Shown: positions 41,515 through 51,672, counted from the stretch's first letter. The stretch: DNA of 64,000 nt from Flavobacterium cheniae (GCF_004363695.1 NZ_SNZC01000003.1:186001-250000), one strand, 5' to 3'. Program-made: numbers and translations. The notes: generated from the letters alone by a model not told the origin.

Positions 41515-44304
41515 ATGGCATTAGCTACTGAGACGAATCTTTATAACGAATACATTAAAGAAATCGAAGAAAGAAAAGGTCAAGGATTACACCCAAAACC
41601 AATTGATAGAGCTGATTTGTTAAACGAAATCATCGCTCAAATTAAAGATACAAACAATGCAAACAGAGAAGATTGTTTAAAGTTTTTTATCTATAACACA
41701 TTACCAGGAACAACTCCTGCAGCTGGAGCGAAAGCAAAATTCTTAAAAGAAATTATTCTTGGTCAAGAGACTGTTGCTGAAATTACTCCTGCTTTTGCTT
41801 TCGAATTATTATCGCACATGAAAGGTGGACCTTCAATTGAGGTGCTATTAGATTTAGCTTTAGGAAATGATTCAAATATTGCAAAGCAAGCAGCGGATGT
41901 TTTAAAAACTCAAGTTTATCTTTACGATGCTGATATGGCTCGTATTAAAGATGCTTTTGAAAAAGGAAATGTCGTTGCTAAAGAAATTTTAGAAAGTTAT
42001 GCTAAAGCAGAATTCTTTACAAAACTTCCTGAAATTGCAGAAGAAATTAAAGTAGTAACATTTATTGCTGGTGAAGGTGATATTTCAACCGATTTATTAT
42101 CTCCAGGTAATCAAGCGCACTCGCGTTCTGACCGTGAATTGCATGGTAAATGTATGATTACGCCTCAAGCTCAAGAAGAAATTAAAGCGTTGCAAGCGCA
42201 ACATCCAGATAAATCGGTAATGTTAATTGCTGAAAAAGGAACAATGGGTGTAGGTTCTTCTCGTATGTCGGGTGTAAATAACGTTGCACTTTGGACAGGT
42301 AAACAAGCAAGTCCTTATGTACCATTTGTAAATTTTGCTCCAATCGTAGGTGGAACTAACGGAATTTCTCCAATTTTCCTAACTACAGTTGATGTTACAG
42401 GTGGAATCGGTTTAGATTTGAAAAACTGGGTAAAAAAGACAGATGCTAATGGAGAAGTAGTTCGTAATGAAAGTGGTGATCCAGTTTTAGAAGAAGTATA
42501 TTCTGTAGCAACGGGTACTGTTCTTACCATCAATACAAAAACAAAAAAATTATACAACGGAGACAAAGAATTAATCGACATTTCTAAAGCATTCACGCCT
42601 CAGAAAATGGAATTCATCAAAGCAGGTGGATCTTATGCGATTGTTTTCGGTAAAAAAATCCAAACTTTCGCAGCTAAAACTCTTGGAATTGAAGCGCCAC
42701 TAGTTTACGCACCTTCAAAAGAAGTTTCAGTTGAAGGACAAGGTTTAACAGCTGTTGAGAAAATCTTCAATAGAAATGCGGTAGGAACTATTTCTAAAAA
42801 AGCATTACACGCTGGTTCTGATGTTCGTGTAACAGTAAACATTGTAGGTTCTCAAGATACTACTGGTTTAATGACAGCTCAAGAATTAGAGTCTATGGCA
42901 GCTACTGTGATTTCTCCAATTGTTGACGGAGCTTATCAATCAGGTTGTCATACAGCTTCTGTTTGGGATAAAAAAGCGCAAGCTAATATTCCTAAATTAA
43001 TGCAATTTATGAACGACTTCGGTTTAATCACAGCTCGTGATCCAAAAGGCGTTTATCATGCTATGACAGACGTAATTCACAAAGTATTAAATGATATTAC
43101 GGTTGATGAATGGGCTATCATTATTGGTGGAGATTCTCATACAAGAATGTCAAAAGGAGTTGCTTTCGGTGCAGATTCAGGAACGGTAGCTCTTGCTTTA
43201 GCTACGGGTGAAGCTTCAATGCCAATTCCAGAATCAGTAAAAGTGACTTTCAAAGGAAATATGGCAAGTTATATGGATTTCCGTGACGTGGTTCATGCTA
43301 CGCAAGCGCAAATGCTACATAAATTTGGTGGTGAAAACGTTTTCCAAGGAAGAATCATCGAAGTACATTTAGGAACATTAACAGCTGACCAAGCATTCAC
43401 ATTTACAGATTGGACTGCCGAAATGAAAGCTAAAGCTTCTATTTGTATTTCAGAAGATGAAACGTTAATCGAATCATTAGAAATTGCAAAAGGAAGAATC
43501 CAAATCATGATTGATAAAGGCATGGATAATAAAAACCGTGTACTTCAAGGGTTAATTGACAAAGCAAACAAACGTATTGCTGAAATCAAATCGGGTGAAA
43601 AACCAGCTTTACGTCCTGATGCTAATGCAAAATATTATGCTGAAGTTGAAGTAGATTTGGATGTGATTAACGAACCAATGATTGCTGACCCAGATGTAAA
43701 TAATAAAGACGTTTCTAAACGTTATACTCACGATACAATTCGTCCACTTTCTTTCTACGGAGGTGACAAAAAAGTAGATTTAGGATTCATCGGTTCTTGT
43801 ATGGTGCACAAAGGCGATATGAAAATCTTAGCGCAAATGCTTAAAAATATCGAGAGACAACAAGGTAAAGTGGAATTCAAAGCGCCTTTAGTAGTTGCTC
43901 CTCCAACGTACAACATTGTTGACGAATTAAAAGCAGAAGGTGATTGGGAAGTATTACAAAAATATTCAGGATTCGAATTTGATGATAATGCGCCAAAAGC
44001 CGCTGCTCGTACAGAATATGAAAACATGTTGTATTTAGAGCGCCCAGGTTGTAACCTTTGTATGGGGAATCAAGAGAAAGCTTCTAAAGGAGATACAGTT
44101 ATGGCAACATCAACTCGTTTGTTCCAAGGACGTGTTGTTGAAGATACAGAAACTAAAAAAGGAGAATCTTTATTATCATCAACTCCAGTTGTAGTTTTAT
44201 CTACAATTTTAGGTAGAACACCTTCAATTGAAGAATACAAACTAGCGGTAGAAGGAATTAACTTAACTAAGTTTGCTCCATCTCACAAATTGTTGGTAGG
44301 ATAA
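41515..44304 (+). CDS. acnB: aconitate hydratase B (also 2-methylisocitrate dehydratase type)
   Basis: 929 residues, somewhat longer than the roughly 865 of E. coli AcnB. The N-terminal HEAT-like domain (about 1-160) precedes the aconitase swivel domain, the AcnB-specific order. The 4Fe-4S ligands are in IGSCMVHKGD and RPGCNLCMGN near the C-terminus. Substrate-site motifs include GSSRMSGVNN and IGGDSHTRMSKG. It isomerises citrate to isocitrate via cis-aconitate in the TCA cycle and may act on 2-methylisocitrate. Another aconitase of the AcnA/mitochondrial type follows directly after a terminator. Confidence 0.96.
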   Translation: MALATETNLYNEYIKEIEERKGQGLHPKPIDRADLLNEIIAQIKDTNNANREDCLKFFIYNTLPGTTPAAGAKAKFLKEIILGQETVAEITPAFAFELLSHMKGGPSIEVLLDLALGNDSNIAKQAADVLKTQVYLYDADMARIKDAFEKGNVVAKEILESYAKAEFFTKLPEIAEEIKVVTFIAGEGDISTDLLSPGNQAHSRSDRELHGKCMITPQAQEEIKALQAQHPDKSVMLIAEKGTMGVGSSRMSGVNNVALWTGKQASPYVPFVNFAPIVGGTNGISPIFLTTVDVTGGIGLDLKNWVKKTDANGEVVRNESGDPVLEEVYSVATGTVLTINTKTKKLYNGDKELIDISKAFTPQKMEFIKAGGSYAIVFGKKIQTFAAKTLGIEAPLVYAPSKEVSVEGQGLTAVEKIFNRNAVGTISKKALHAGSDVRVTVNIVGSQDTTGLMTAQELESMAATVISPIVDGAYQSGCHTASVWDKKAQANIPKLMQFMNDFGLITARDPKGVYHAMTDVIHKVLNDITVDEWAIIIGGDSHTRMSKGVAFGADSGTVALALATGEASMPIPESVKVTFKGNMASYMDFRDVVHATQAQMLHKFGGENVFQGRIIEVHLGTLTADQAFTFTDWTAEMKAKASICISEDETLIESLEIAKGRIQIMIDKGMDNKNRVLQGLIDKANKRIAEIKSGEKPALRPDANAKYYAEVEVDLDVINEPMIADPDVNNKDVSKRYTHDTIRPLSFYGGDKKVDLGFIGSCMVHKGDMKILAQMLKNIERQQGKVEFKAPLVVAPPTYNIVDELKAEGDWEVLQKYSGFEFDDNAPKAAARTEYENMLYLERPGCNLCMGNQEKASKGDTVMATSTRLFQGRVVEDTETKKGESLLSSTPVVVLSTILGRTPSIEEYKLAVEGINLTKFAPSHKLLVG

Positions 44305-44329
44305 TATAATCAATTATAATAATCAATTA

Positions 44330-44358
44330 AAAGTCTAAGTTCTGCTTAGGCTTTTTTT
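44330..44358 (+). terminator. acnB terminator
   Basis: AAGTCTAAG (44331-44339) pairs with CTTAGGCTT (44345-44353) with one G-U pair, followed by a T-run. It separates the two aconitase genes. Confidence 0.8.
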
Positions 44359-44428
44359 TGTTTTTTATCTGTCCATTTTTTCGTAAATTAGGAGGTTGAA
44401 AATAACATAACTAAATAAAATAATTATT

Positions 44429-46693
44429 ATGGCATTCGATATTGAAATGATTGAAAAAATGTACGCCAACATGGCGGCTAGAGTGGATAAAGCTCGTGAC
44501 ATAGTTGGACGTCCATTAACGTTGTCTGAGAAAATTTTGTATTCGCATTTATGGGAAGGAATGCCAACTCAGACATTTACAAGAGGTAAAGATTATGTTG
44601 ACTTCGCTCCAGATCGAGTAGCATGTCAAGATGCAACCGCTCAAATGGCTTTATTACAATTCATGCATGCCGGAAAAAAGACAGTTGCGGTTCCAACAAC
44701 AGTTCACTGCGACCATTTAATTTTAGCAAAAAATGGTGCTAAAGAAGATTTAGCATTAGCAAATAAGCAATCCAAAGAAGTTTTTGATTTCCTTTCGTCA
44801 GTTTCAAACAAATACGGAATCGGATTTTGGAAACCAGGTTCTGGAATTATTCACCAAATCGTTTTAGAAAACTACGCTTTTCCTGGAGGTTTGATGATTG
44901 GAACCGATTCTCATACCGTAAATGCTGGTGGTTTAGGAATGTTAGCCATTGGTGTTGGTGGTGCTGATGCGGTAGACGTAATGTCGGGCATGTCTTGGGA
45001 ATTAAAATTTCCAAAATTAATCGGAGTAAAATTAACAGGTAAATTATCTGGATGGACTGCTCCAAAAGACGTCATTTTAAAAGTGGCCGATATCTTAACC
45101 GTAAAAGGAGGAACGGGAGCTATTGTAGAATATTTTGGTGAAGGTGCAGAAGCTATGTCTTGTACTGGTAAAGGAACTATTTGTAACATGGGTGCCGAAA
45201 TTGGAGCAACAACTTCAACTTTTGGTTACGATGATTCCATGCGAAGATATTTAGCTGCAACAGGTCGTCAAGATGTGGTAAATGCTGCCGATAAAGTAGC
45301 TTCTTACTTAACAGCTGATGCCGAAGTTTATGCCAATCCAGAAAACTATTTCGATCAATTAATCGAAATCAATTTATCAGAATTAGAACCACACATTAAC
45401 GGACCATTTACACCAGATAGAGGAACGCCAGTTTCTAAAATGAAAGAGGAAGCAGCTCAAAACGGCTGGCCATTAAAAGTAGAGTGGGGATTAATAGGTT
45501 CTTGTACCAACTCTTCTTACGAAGATATGGCGCGTGCTGCCTCTATTGTTAGACAAGCGGTAGAACACGGAATCACTCCAAAAGCAGAATTCGGAATCAA
45601 TCCAGGTTCAGAGCAAATTCGTTATACTATTGAAAGAGATGGAATTATTGCTGATTTCGAAAAAATGGGAACTAAAGTATTTACCAATGCTTGCGGACCA
45701 TGTATTGGACAATGGGATAGAGAAGGAGCAGACAAACAAGAAAAAAATACCATCGTTCACTCGTTTAACAGAAACTTTTCTAAACGTGCCGATGGAAATC
45801 CAAATACGCATGCTTTTGTAACTTCTCCAGAAATGGTAGCCGCTTTAGCAATTTCAGGTCGTTTAGATTTTAATCCATTAACCGATACTTTGTTGAATGA
45901 TAAAGGCGAAGCAGTTAAATTGAATGCTCCATTTGGTGATGAATTACCAAAAAGAGGTTTTGATGTAGAAGATGCTGGCTTCCAAGCGCCTGCAGCAGAT
46001 GGTTCTTCAGTTCAAGTTGCCGTTTCTCCAACTTCAGATCGTTTACAATTATTAGCGCCATTTGAGGCTTGGGATCGTAAAAATTATTCAGGAGCTAAAT
46101 TGCTAATCAAAGCTTTTGGAAAATGTACTACCGACCATATTTCGATGGCTGGACCTTGGTTGCGTTTCCGTGGACATTTAGATAATATTTCAAATAATAT
46201 GTTAATTGGAGCCGAAAATGCATTCAATGGTAAAGCAAATTCCGTTAAAAATCAATTGACAGGGGCTTATGATGCAGTTCCGGCTGTTCAAAGAGCTTAT
46301 AAAGCAGCGGGAGTTCCTTCCATTGTTGTGGGTGATCATAATTATGGAGAAGGTTCTTCTCGTGAGCATGCCGCCATGGAGCCTCGTTTCTTAGGCGTGA
46401 AAGCGGTTTTAGTAAAATCGTTCGCTCGTATCCACGAAACAAATTTGAAAAAACAAGGAATGTTAGCTTTAACCTTTGCTAACGAATCGGATTATGATAA
46501 AATTCAAGAAGACGATACGATTAACTTCTTAGATTTAACTGAATTTTCGCCAGGAAAACCATTAACATTGGAATTTGTTCACGCTGATGGAACAAAAGAT
46601 ATAATTTTAGCAAATCATACCTACAATGATAGTCAAATTGGTTGGTTTGTGGCTGGTTCTGCTTTAAACTTGATTGCAGCTGGCAAGGCGTAA
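44429..46693 (+). CDS. aconitate hydratase (mitochondrial-like type)
   Basis: 754 residues with no N-terminal HEAT domain. The order is aconitase domains 1-3, a linker (about 495-530), then the C-terminal swivel domain ([17 protein letters not shown]). Fe-S ligands are in [14 protein letters not shown] and ACGPCIGQW; active-site motifs include [14 protein letters not shown] and [12 protein letters not shown]. Overall it resembles mitochondrial aconitase 2 more than AcnB. It catalyses the same citrate-isocitrate step as its neighbour. It has its own leader after the acnB terminator, so the two may be regulated separately. Confidence 0.95.
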   Translation: MAFDIEMIEKMYANMAARVDKARDIVGRPLTLSEKILYSHLWEGMPTQTFTRGKDYVDFAPDRVACQDATAQMALLQFMHAGKKTVAVPTTVHCDHLILAKNGAKEDLALANKQSKEVFDFLSSVSNKYGIGFWKPGSGIIHQIVLENYAFPGGLMIGTDSHTVNAGGLGMLAIGVGGADAVDVMSGMSWELKFPKLIGVKLTGKLSGWTAPKDVILKVADILTVKGGTGAIVEYFGEGAEAMSCTGKGTICNMGAEIGATTSTFGYDDSMRRYLAATGRQDVVNAADKVASYLTADAEVYANPENYFDQLIEINLSELEPHINGPFTPDRGTPVSKMKEEAAQNGWPLKVEWGLIGSCTNSSYEDMARAASIVRQAVEHGITPKAEFGINPGSEQIRYTIERDGIIADFEKMGTKVFTNACGPCIGQWDREGADKQEKNTIVHSFNRNFSKRADGNPNTHAFVTSPEMVAALAISGRLDFNPLTDTLLNDKGEAVKLNAPFGDELPKRGFDVEDAGFQAPAADGSSVQVAVSPTSDRLQLLAPFEAWDRKNYSGAKLLIKAFGKCTTDHISMAGPWLRFRGHLDNISNNMLIGAENAFNGKANSVKNQLTGAYDAVPAVQRAYKAAGVPSIVVGDHNYGEGSSREHAAMEPRFLGVKAVLVKSFARIHETNLKKQGMLALTFANESDYDKIQEDDTINFLDLTEFSPGKPLTLEFVHADGTKDIILANHTYNDSQIGWFVAGSALNLIAAGKA

Positions 46694-46720
46694 TCTAATT
46701 TTTGAATTTAAATTAATGTT

Positions 46721-46748
46721 AAAACTCCCTTATTAAAGGGAGTTTTTT
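46721..46748 (+). terminator. terminator after the second aconitase gene
   Basis: AAAACTCCCTT (46721-46731) pairs perfectly with 46736-46746, followed by Ts. Confidence 0.92.
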
Positions 46749-46797
46749 TTATCTTGCAAACCCTAAAATAGCTATAATCCATCTAAATTAATTCTTA

Positions 46798-47922
46798 ATG
46801 AAATCAATTCAAATTTTAACTTTTTTTCTTTTCTTCTGTAGTAGTATGGTTTTTTCACAAAAGACTATCAAACATACTGTTGTAGAAGGAGAATCTATTT
46901 ATTCCATTGCTAAAAAGTATAAAGTAAGCGAATCGGATATTTATGAATTAAATCCAAAATCAAAAGGAGCTTTATTACAATTAAAGACAGTTTTGTTAAT
47001 TCCGAATAAAAATTCAAAATCAAAAGATAAGAAAGAAGTTAATTCATCTAAGAATTTAAGTTCCGAAACTCATATCGTAGAATCAGGTGAATCACTTTAT
47101 AAAATTGCAAAAAAATACGATATTAGTTTAGAAAAGTTAAAGGAATTAAACCCAGATATCAAACCAGAAACCATTCAAATAGGGGATAAAATTGTAATTG
47201 TTGCTAAAAAAGAAACTACAAAGTCTAAAAAACAGCAATCTGTTGAAGAAGTAAAAATAGATTTAACTCCTGTGAATAAAGATGCTAATTTGTGCTTAGA
47301 CGAACTAGGAAATCAGGTCCACACGGTAAGTAAAGGAGAAACTTTATACAAACTTTCTAAAAAGTACAAAGTAAGTGTTAGAGATTTAGAAGAAATGAAT
47401 CCTGAAATCGTAGCGAACTTGCCAATTGGTTATGAAGTTATTGTTAAGAAAGGAAATGTTGAATTAGAAAAAAATCAAAATATTGTCGTTGAATTTCCAA
47501 AAGAAATTGAAGAGATTTCTCCAGAAAATATGTCTAAGGCTGAATTCTTAATTGCTAAGGCATCCCAACATATTGGAACTCGTTACAGAGGAGGAGGTAC
47601 TACAAGTGCTGGCTTTGATTGTTCAGGATTGATGTTTTCAACTTTTAAAAATATCGATATGACTTTACCTCGTTCATCAAGTTCAATGGCGGCAGGAGCA
47701 GGTTATAGAATAGAAAGAAGTCAAGCGCAAAAAGGGGATTTAATCTTCTTTACAACAAATGGACGAGGAAGTATAAATCATGTAGGAATGATTACCGAAA
47801 TAAATGGTGATGAAATCAAATTTATTCATTCTTCTGTTCAAGCCGGCGTAATTATTTCTTCTACCGAAGAGCCTTATTATAAAAGACGTTTTGTTCAAAT
47901 TAATAGGGTTTTAGAAAATTAG
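46798..47922 (+). CDS. cell-wall hydrolase with three LysM and an NlpC/P60 domain
   Basis: 374 residues with a signal peptide (about 1-20). LysM domains lie at about 25-69, 91-135 and 174-217 and would bind peptidoglycan glycan strands. The C-terminal NlpC/P60 papain-like peptidase has Cys275 (GFDCSGLMF), His328 (GSINHVGM) and a third polar residue at His344 (FIHSS). It should cut the D-Glu-diaminopimelate bond or similar stem-peptide links in the periplasm. It is a single gene between two terminators. Confidence 0.95.
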   Translation: MKSIQILTFFLFFCSSMVFSQKTIKHTVVEGESIYSIAKKYKVSESDIYELNPKSKGALLQLKTVLLIPNKNSKSKDKKEVNSSKNLSSETHIVESGESLYKIAKKYDISLEKLKELNPDIKPETIQIGDKIVIVAKKETTKSKKQQSVEEVKIDLTPVNKDANLCLDELGNQVHTVSKGETLYKLSKKYKVSVRDLEEMNPEIVANLPIGYEVIVKKGNVELEKNQNIVVEFPKEIEEISPENMSKAEFLIAKASQHIGTRYRGGGTTSAGFDCSGLMFSTFKNIDMTLPRSSSSMAAGAGYRIERSQAQKGDLIFFTTNGRGSINHVGMITEINGDEIKFIHSSVQAGVIISSTEEPYYKRRFVQINRVLEN

Positions 47923-47936
47923 ATGTTAATGATAAC

Positions 47937-47968
47937 AAAAAAAACCGCTTTTAAAAGCGGTTTTTTTT
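47937..47968. terminator. bidirectional terminator after the NlpC/P60 gene
   Basis: A perfect 16-base palindromic stem (AAAACCGCTTTT core) flanked by A- and T-runs; it also serves the convergent gene ending at 47981. Confidence 0.92.
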
Positions 47969-47980
47969 GTAAAATATTTC

Positions 47981-48217
47981 CTAACTATTTTTTAAAAAAG
48001 TATAAATTTCATCTTTTAAAAAAACTCTATCTTTTCTCAAATGACTTAATTCGTCATCCATAGCAAGTTCCTCGTCTTTTTCTATTTTGTAAATCTTTTC
48101 ATCTAATTCAGTGTACGAATGTAACAAAACTTGAAACTCATCATTGTTATGATACAAGTCTTTAATCTTGTCTGCGTATTCAGGAAAATCTTGGTAAATA
48201 GGATGTTTAGTTATCAT
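47981..48217 (-). CDS. small coiled-coil protein of the DUF465/YdcH type
   Basis: 78 residues from ATG 48217; an upstream in-frame ATG (48259) would add 14 residues unlike the family. HPIYQDFPEYADKIKDLYHNNDEFQVLLHSYTELDEKIYKIE followed by LSHLRKDRVFLKDEIYTFL matches the short helical hairpin of DUF465/YdcH proteins, cytoplasmic and of unknown function. It is a single gene, 80 bases after the gene at 48298 on the same strand. Confidence 0.75.
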   Translation of the reverse strand: MITKHPIYQDFPEYADKIKDLYHNNDEFQVLLHSYTELDEKIYKIEKDEELAMDDELSHLRKDRVFLKDEIYTFLKNS

Positions 48218-48297
48218 ACTGCTGGTTTTTAAATTTCTATACTCAAAGTTAGTAATCAATTCTAAAAAGGCATATGATAATTATCATTTTTGATAAT

Positions 48298-48672
48298 TTA
48301 TTTTTTCTTTTTTGAAATGAGTTTTTCGTATTTTTCTATCTGTTCTGGGAGTAATATTTTTTTAATTTCAATGTTAAATTTCTCTCCTAGTTCTGCGAGT
48401 AAGTTTCTTTTTTCTATATCACTATAGCTTACAGCTTCAATTATTTCTTTTGATTTAGTTTGATTGTCTTTAACTAGGTTTCGTACTATAGCTTCTTGGA
48501 AACCATCTAAATTTAATTTTTCTTTTAGAGATTCTACTGAAGTTTCAACTAAGTCAACATTTTTATTTTGGTTTCCATTTTTATATTGGCCTGTGCCAAT
48601 TCGTCTGTCTACTTGAGCATTTGAACTGAAAAAAGAAAAACCGATAAGAATTAAAAAAAATATTTTTTTCAT
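48298..48672 (-). CDS. small periplasmic helical protein (Spy/CpxP-like)
   Basis: 124 residues. Signal peptide of about 19 residues ending SNAQ. The mature part is helical, with ESLKEKLNLDGFQEAIVRNLVKDNQ and the closing LLPEQIEKYEKLISKKKK, like the LTxxQ-type repeats of Spy/CpxP small chaperones and sensors in which a helix pair binds unfolded protein. The similarity is only by pattern, so the family call is tentative. It lies three bases after rimO and is surely cotranscribed with it. Confidence 0.65.
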   Translation of the reverse strand: MKKIFFLILIGFSFFSSNAQVDRRIGTGQYKNGNQNKNVDLVETSVESLKEKLNLDGFQEAIVRNLVKDNQTKSKEIIEAVSYSDIEKRNLLAELGEKFNIEIKKILLPEQIEKYEKLISKKKK

Positions 48673-48675
48673 AGT

Positions 48676-49980
48676 TTATGATATTGGTTCTGCGTATAAA
48701 TCAAATTCGGTAGCGTCTGTTATTTTTAAATTCACAAAATCACCTGTTTTTAAATAGTATTTAGAAGCATCTACCAAAACTTCATTATCTACATCTGGAC
48801 TATCAAATTCGGTTCTTCCAATGAAATATTGTCCTTCTTTTCTATCAATTACACATTTGAATGTTTGTCCAATTTTCTCCTGATTCAAATCCCAAGAAAT
48901 TTGCGATTGTAAATCCATGATTTCAGCGGCACGTGCTTGTTTTACTTCTTGAGGAACATCGTCAACTAAAGCAAAAGCTCCTGTGTTTTCTTCATGTGAA
49001 TAGGTAAAACAACCTAATCGCTCAAACTTCATTTCTTGAACCCAATCACGTAGGATTTCAAAATCTTTTTGAGTCTCTCCCGGATAACCCACAATTAAAG
49101 TCGTTCTAATTGTCATTCCTGGGACGCGTTCTCTAAATTCTTGTAATAATTTTGTTGTTTTTTCTTTTGTCGTTCCACGTTTCATAGATTTTAAAATGTC
49201 ATCTGAAATGTGTTGCAAAGGAATATCAATATAATTACAAATTTTTGGTTCGCGCTTCATCAAATCTAAAACGTCCATTGGGAAACCACTAGGGAAAGCA
49301 TAATGTAAACGAATCCATTCTATACCTTCCACTTTAGCTAAGTTTTCTAGTAATTCGGCAAGATTACGTTTTTTGTATAAATCTAATCCGTAATAAGTTA
49401 AATCTTGAGCAATTAAGATTAATTCTTTTACACCGTTTTTGGCTAAACCTTCAGCTTCTTTTACCAATTTTTCAATAGGTTGCGAAACGTGTTTTCCTCT
49501 CATTAAAGGAATCGCACAAAAACTACAAGGTCTATCGCAACCTTCTGCAATTTTTAAATAGGCGTAATTTTTTGGAGTCGTTGTTAAACGTTCTCCTAAT
49601 AATTCGTGTTTATAATCCGCACCTAATGCTTTCAATAAAAGTGGTAATTCTGTAGTGCCAAAATATTGGTCAACATCAGGAATTTCTTTCTCTAAATCAG
49701 GTCTGTATCTTTCAGATAAACATCCGGTAACGAATACTTTATCTACTAAACCTTGTTCTTTTTTATCAACATATTCCAAAATCGTATTTACCGATTCTTC
49801 CTTTGCATTATCAATAAAACCGCATGTGTTAATTACTACGATGTTGCCCTCTTGTTCATGTGCTACATCTTTCCCATTGGCTTTTAGTTGTCCCATCAAA
49901 ACCTCACTATCGTAAGTGTTTTTAGAACATCCAAGTGTAATTACATTGATTTTATTTTTCTTTAACGATTTGGTTCTCAT
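48676..49980 (-). CDS. rimO: ribosomal protein S12 methylthiotransferase
   Basis: 434 residues from ATG 49980. An in-frame ATG at 50001 lies within or before the predicted transcription start (-7 box at 50006 to 49999), so the shorter form is preferred. The UPF0004 domain has three cluster-binding cysteines (Cys18, Cys53, Cys87). The radical SAM domain has the CxxxCxxC motif at Cys148, Cys152 and Cys155 (CDRPCSFC). A TRAM domain ends the protein. It adds a methylthio group to the conserved Asp of ribosomal protein S12. TLGCSKNTYDSE is typical of RimO rather than MiaB. Confidence 0.94.
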   Translation of the reverse strand: MRTKSLKKNKINVITLGCSKNTYDSEVLMGQLKANGKDVAHEQEGNIVVINTCGFIDNAKEESVNTILEYVDKKEQGLVDKVFVTGCLSERYRPDLEKEIPDVDQYFGTTELPLLLKALGADYKHELLGERLTTTPKNYAYLKIAEGCDRPCSFCAIPLMRGKHVSQPIEKLVKEAEGLAKNGVKELILIAQDLTYYGLDLYKKRNLAELLENLAKVEGIEWIRLHYAFPSGFPMDVLDLMKREPKICNYIDIPLQHISDDILKSMKRGTTKEKTTKLLQEFRERVPGMTIRTTLIVGYPGETQKDFEILRDWVQEMKFERLGCFTYSHEENTGAFALVDDVPQEVKQARAAEIMDLQSQISWDLNQEKIGQTFKCVIDRKEGQYFIGRTEFDSPDVDNEVLVDASKYYLKTGDFVNLKITDATEFDLYAEPIS

Positions 49981-49998
49981 GCTTTTAAATTTGAGGTG

Positions 49999-50006
49999 CA
50001 AAATTA
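49999..50006 (-). promoter_or_regulatory. -7 promoter element of rimO
   Basis: The minus strand reads TAATTTTG (TAnnTTTG), 18 bases before ATG 49980. It decides against the longer start at 50001. Confidence 0.6.
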
Positions 50007-50059
50007 CATAAAATAATCAGTAGAAGCACCAGCGTTTGAGATTTTTTTAATGTTTTGGT

Positions 50060-50123
50060 CACGTTGTCCGCTATTTCCGAAATGGATGTATTTCGCTCCA
50101 ATTAGGGCTAGTGGCTGAGTTTT
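50060..50123. repeat. degenerate copy of a flavobacterial dispersed intergenic repeat
   Basis: This GC-richer stretch between rimO and the FadL-like gene contains, on the minus strand, GCCCTAATTGGAGCG and then AGCGGACAACG. It resembles a repeat I recall downstream of many flavobacterial genes (a GCCCTAGCCCCGAT...AGCGG... GATAGCGGGACA-type element). It has no ORF. The relation is from memory and pattern only. Confidence 0.4.
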
Positions 50124-50132
50124 GGGTATAAA

Positions 50133-50159
50133 AAACCACTTCAGTTGAAGAAGTGGTTT
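50133..50159 (-). terminator. terminator of the FadL-like gene
   Basis: AAACCACTTC (50133-50142) pairs perfectly with GAAGTGGTTT (50150-50159) around a seven-base loop; A/T-rich edges on both sides. Confidence 0.85.
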
Positions 50160-50178
50160 AATATATTGTTTTTCTTTT

Positions 50179-51654
50179 CTAAAAGTTTATAGAATAAGTT
50201 AATGTTACATTATTTTGAACATTTTTAATTCTTGCAGTATCTGTCATTCCAGAAGAAATTAGATTTTGATTGTAATTTCTATGTGAATTAGCATAAGATA
50301 AATCTAACTTACTTTCACCAAAATTATAACCCACACCACCAGAATAACCAGTTAAATCTCCAATAATATCTCCTGTTTCATATGGACTTTCTTCAAAACG
50401 ATAACCACCTCTTAAGCTCCATTGTTTGATTTTATATTCACCACCAATTCTTATTTCGTAAGCATTTTTTAGTTCGGTGCTCATTTGAGAGTTTAAATCT
50501 CTAAAGTTGTTTTGATTGGTGTTTTTGTATTCAATATTGCTATAATCTTTGGTTGCCACATCAATACTAATAAGTCCTTTTTTATTAATTATATAAGCAG
50601 CACTACCTGTGATTTTGCTTGGGGTTCTTAATCTGTAAGTAGGGAAAACAAAAATAGGACTTCCGTAATAGCGACTTTCATCCCCAGAAGGAACATTCAC
50701 ATTTCCATAAGTGTATAAATCTTGAACTAATTCATCGTTTAAATTATACCATGTTGGCGATTCATAAGAAGCTCCTAATCTAAGCGATTCATTTACTTTA
50801 TATATAGCACCTAAATTAAACGAGAATCCAGAACCGTAAGTGCTTAACTGATTATCAAAAACTATATTTCTTACAGTAGGTTGTGTGCTTGGGTTTTCTG
50901 GATTATCATTATTTTCATATAAGCTCGTAGTTAATATATAATCTGTAAAATGAGCGTTAAGATTTATTCCTAAAAACAATTTGTCTTTGTAACTTGTAGC
51001 TACATTCGCAGTTAGTTTTCCGTTATATCCATTTGAAGTGGCAAAATAGTCATGATAATAATTACCACCAGGCGATACATTCGAAACATACTGATTTGGT
51101 GTTGTTGGATGAGGATCTATAATATATGTTTCGAAAGCCATATCAAACTGATAATCATTAAATGGTGTATCAGCAAAAAAGTTAGCTTGGTCAACAAAAT
51201 AGTTCGAAATAGAATTAAATGGGTTTATTCCCGAAGTAAATAAACGGTTGTCAAAATTATTCGTGTTGTCGTAATTTAAGGCAACTGAAATTTTATTCCA
51301 TTCAGATTTTCCGGAAGTGTCATTAAAAACTAATACAGCACCAATTTGATTTAAATCTAATGTGCTAAAATTTTCTTTGTTTTTGGTTCCAAAGTAATTA
51401 GCATTATTACTATTGTTAAAGCTTGAAATAGTAGCACTAGCAAAATTATTGTTGAAAAATAAGGAACCCGCTGGATTAATATTTATAGCGGATAAATCGC
51501 CACCAACTGCTCCAAAAGCACCACTCATTCCTCTAAAACGAGCGGTTCCATTCATGTTTTCAACAGCATATCTAAGTGCATCATTTGTAGTCATTTCTTG
51601 AGCAATTGAAAAGAATGACATGTTAAGTGCTATTACTAAAAATATCTTTTTCAT
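50179..51654 (-). CDS. OmpP1/FadL family outer membrane transporter
   Basis: 491 residues from ATG 51654, giving the signal peptide MKKIFLVIALNMSFFSIAQ. The mature N-terminus (NDALRYAVENMNGTARFRGMSGAFGAVGGDLSAININPAGSLFF) is the hatch sequence typical of FadL-like channels, with the NPA motif. A 14-stranded-type barrel follows, with many GLGASYESPTWY-like strands, and the chain ends in TLTYSINF with a terminal Phe. FadL proteins take up hydrophobic compounds such as long-chain fatty acids. It is 18 bases downstream of the Gly/Trp-rich lipoprotein gene, so the two form an operon. Confidence 0.88.
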   Translation of the reverse strand: MKKIFLVIALNMSFFSIAQEMTTNDALRYAVENMNGTARFRGMSGAFGAVGGDLSAININPAGSLFFNNNFASATISSFNNSNNANYFGTKNKENFSTLDLNQIGAVLVFNDTSGKSEWNKISVALNYDNTNNFDNRLFTSGINPFNSISNYFVDQANFFADTPFNDYQFDMAFETYIIDPHPTTPNQYVSNVSPGGNYYHDYFATSNGYNGKLTANVATSYKDKLFLGINLNAHFTDYILTTSLYENNDNPENPSTQPTVRNIVFDNQLSTYGSGFSFNLGAIYKVNESLRLGASYESPTWYNLNDELVQDLYTYGNVNVPSGDESRYYGSPIFVFPTYRLRTPSKITGSAAYIINKKGLISIDVATKDYSNIEYKNTNQNNFRDLNSQMSTELKNAYEIRIGGEYKIKQWSLRGGYRFEESPYETGDIIGDLTGYSGGVGYNFGESKLDLSYANSHRNYNQNLISSGMTDTARIKNVQNNVTLTYSINF

Positions 51655-51672
51655 ATGTAAATACAATTTTAA

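Noticed and set aside
42315..42596. 93-codon antisense frame in acnB (with similar ones at 43293 and 43755)
   Set aside because: Opposite a well-conserved enzyme, no promoter or protein pattern.
48218..48259. Upstream ATG for the DUF465-like gene
   Set aside because: The added 14 residues do not match the family, and ATG 48217 gives the typical start.
49981..50001. Upstream ATG for rimO
   Set aside because: It overlaps the predicted -7 box; ATG 49980 is preferred.
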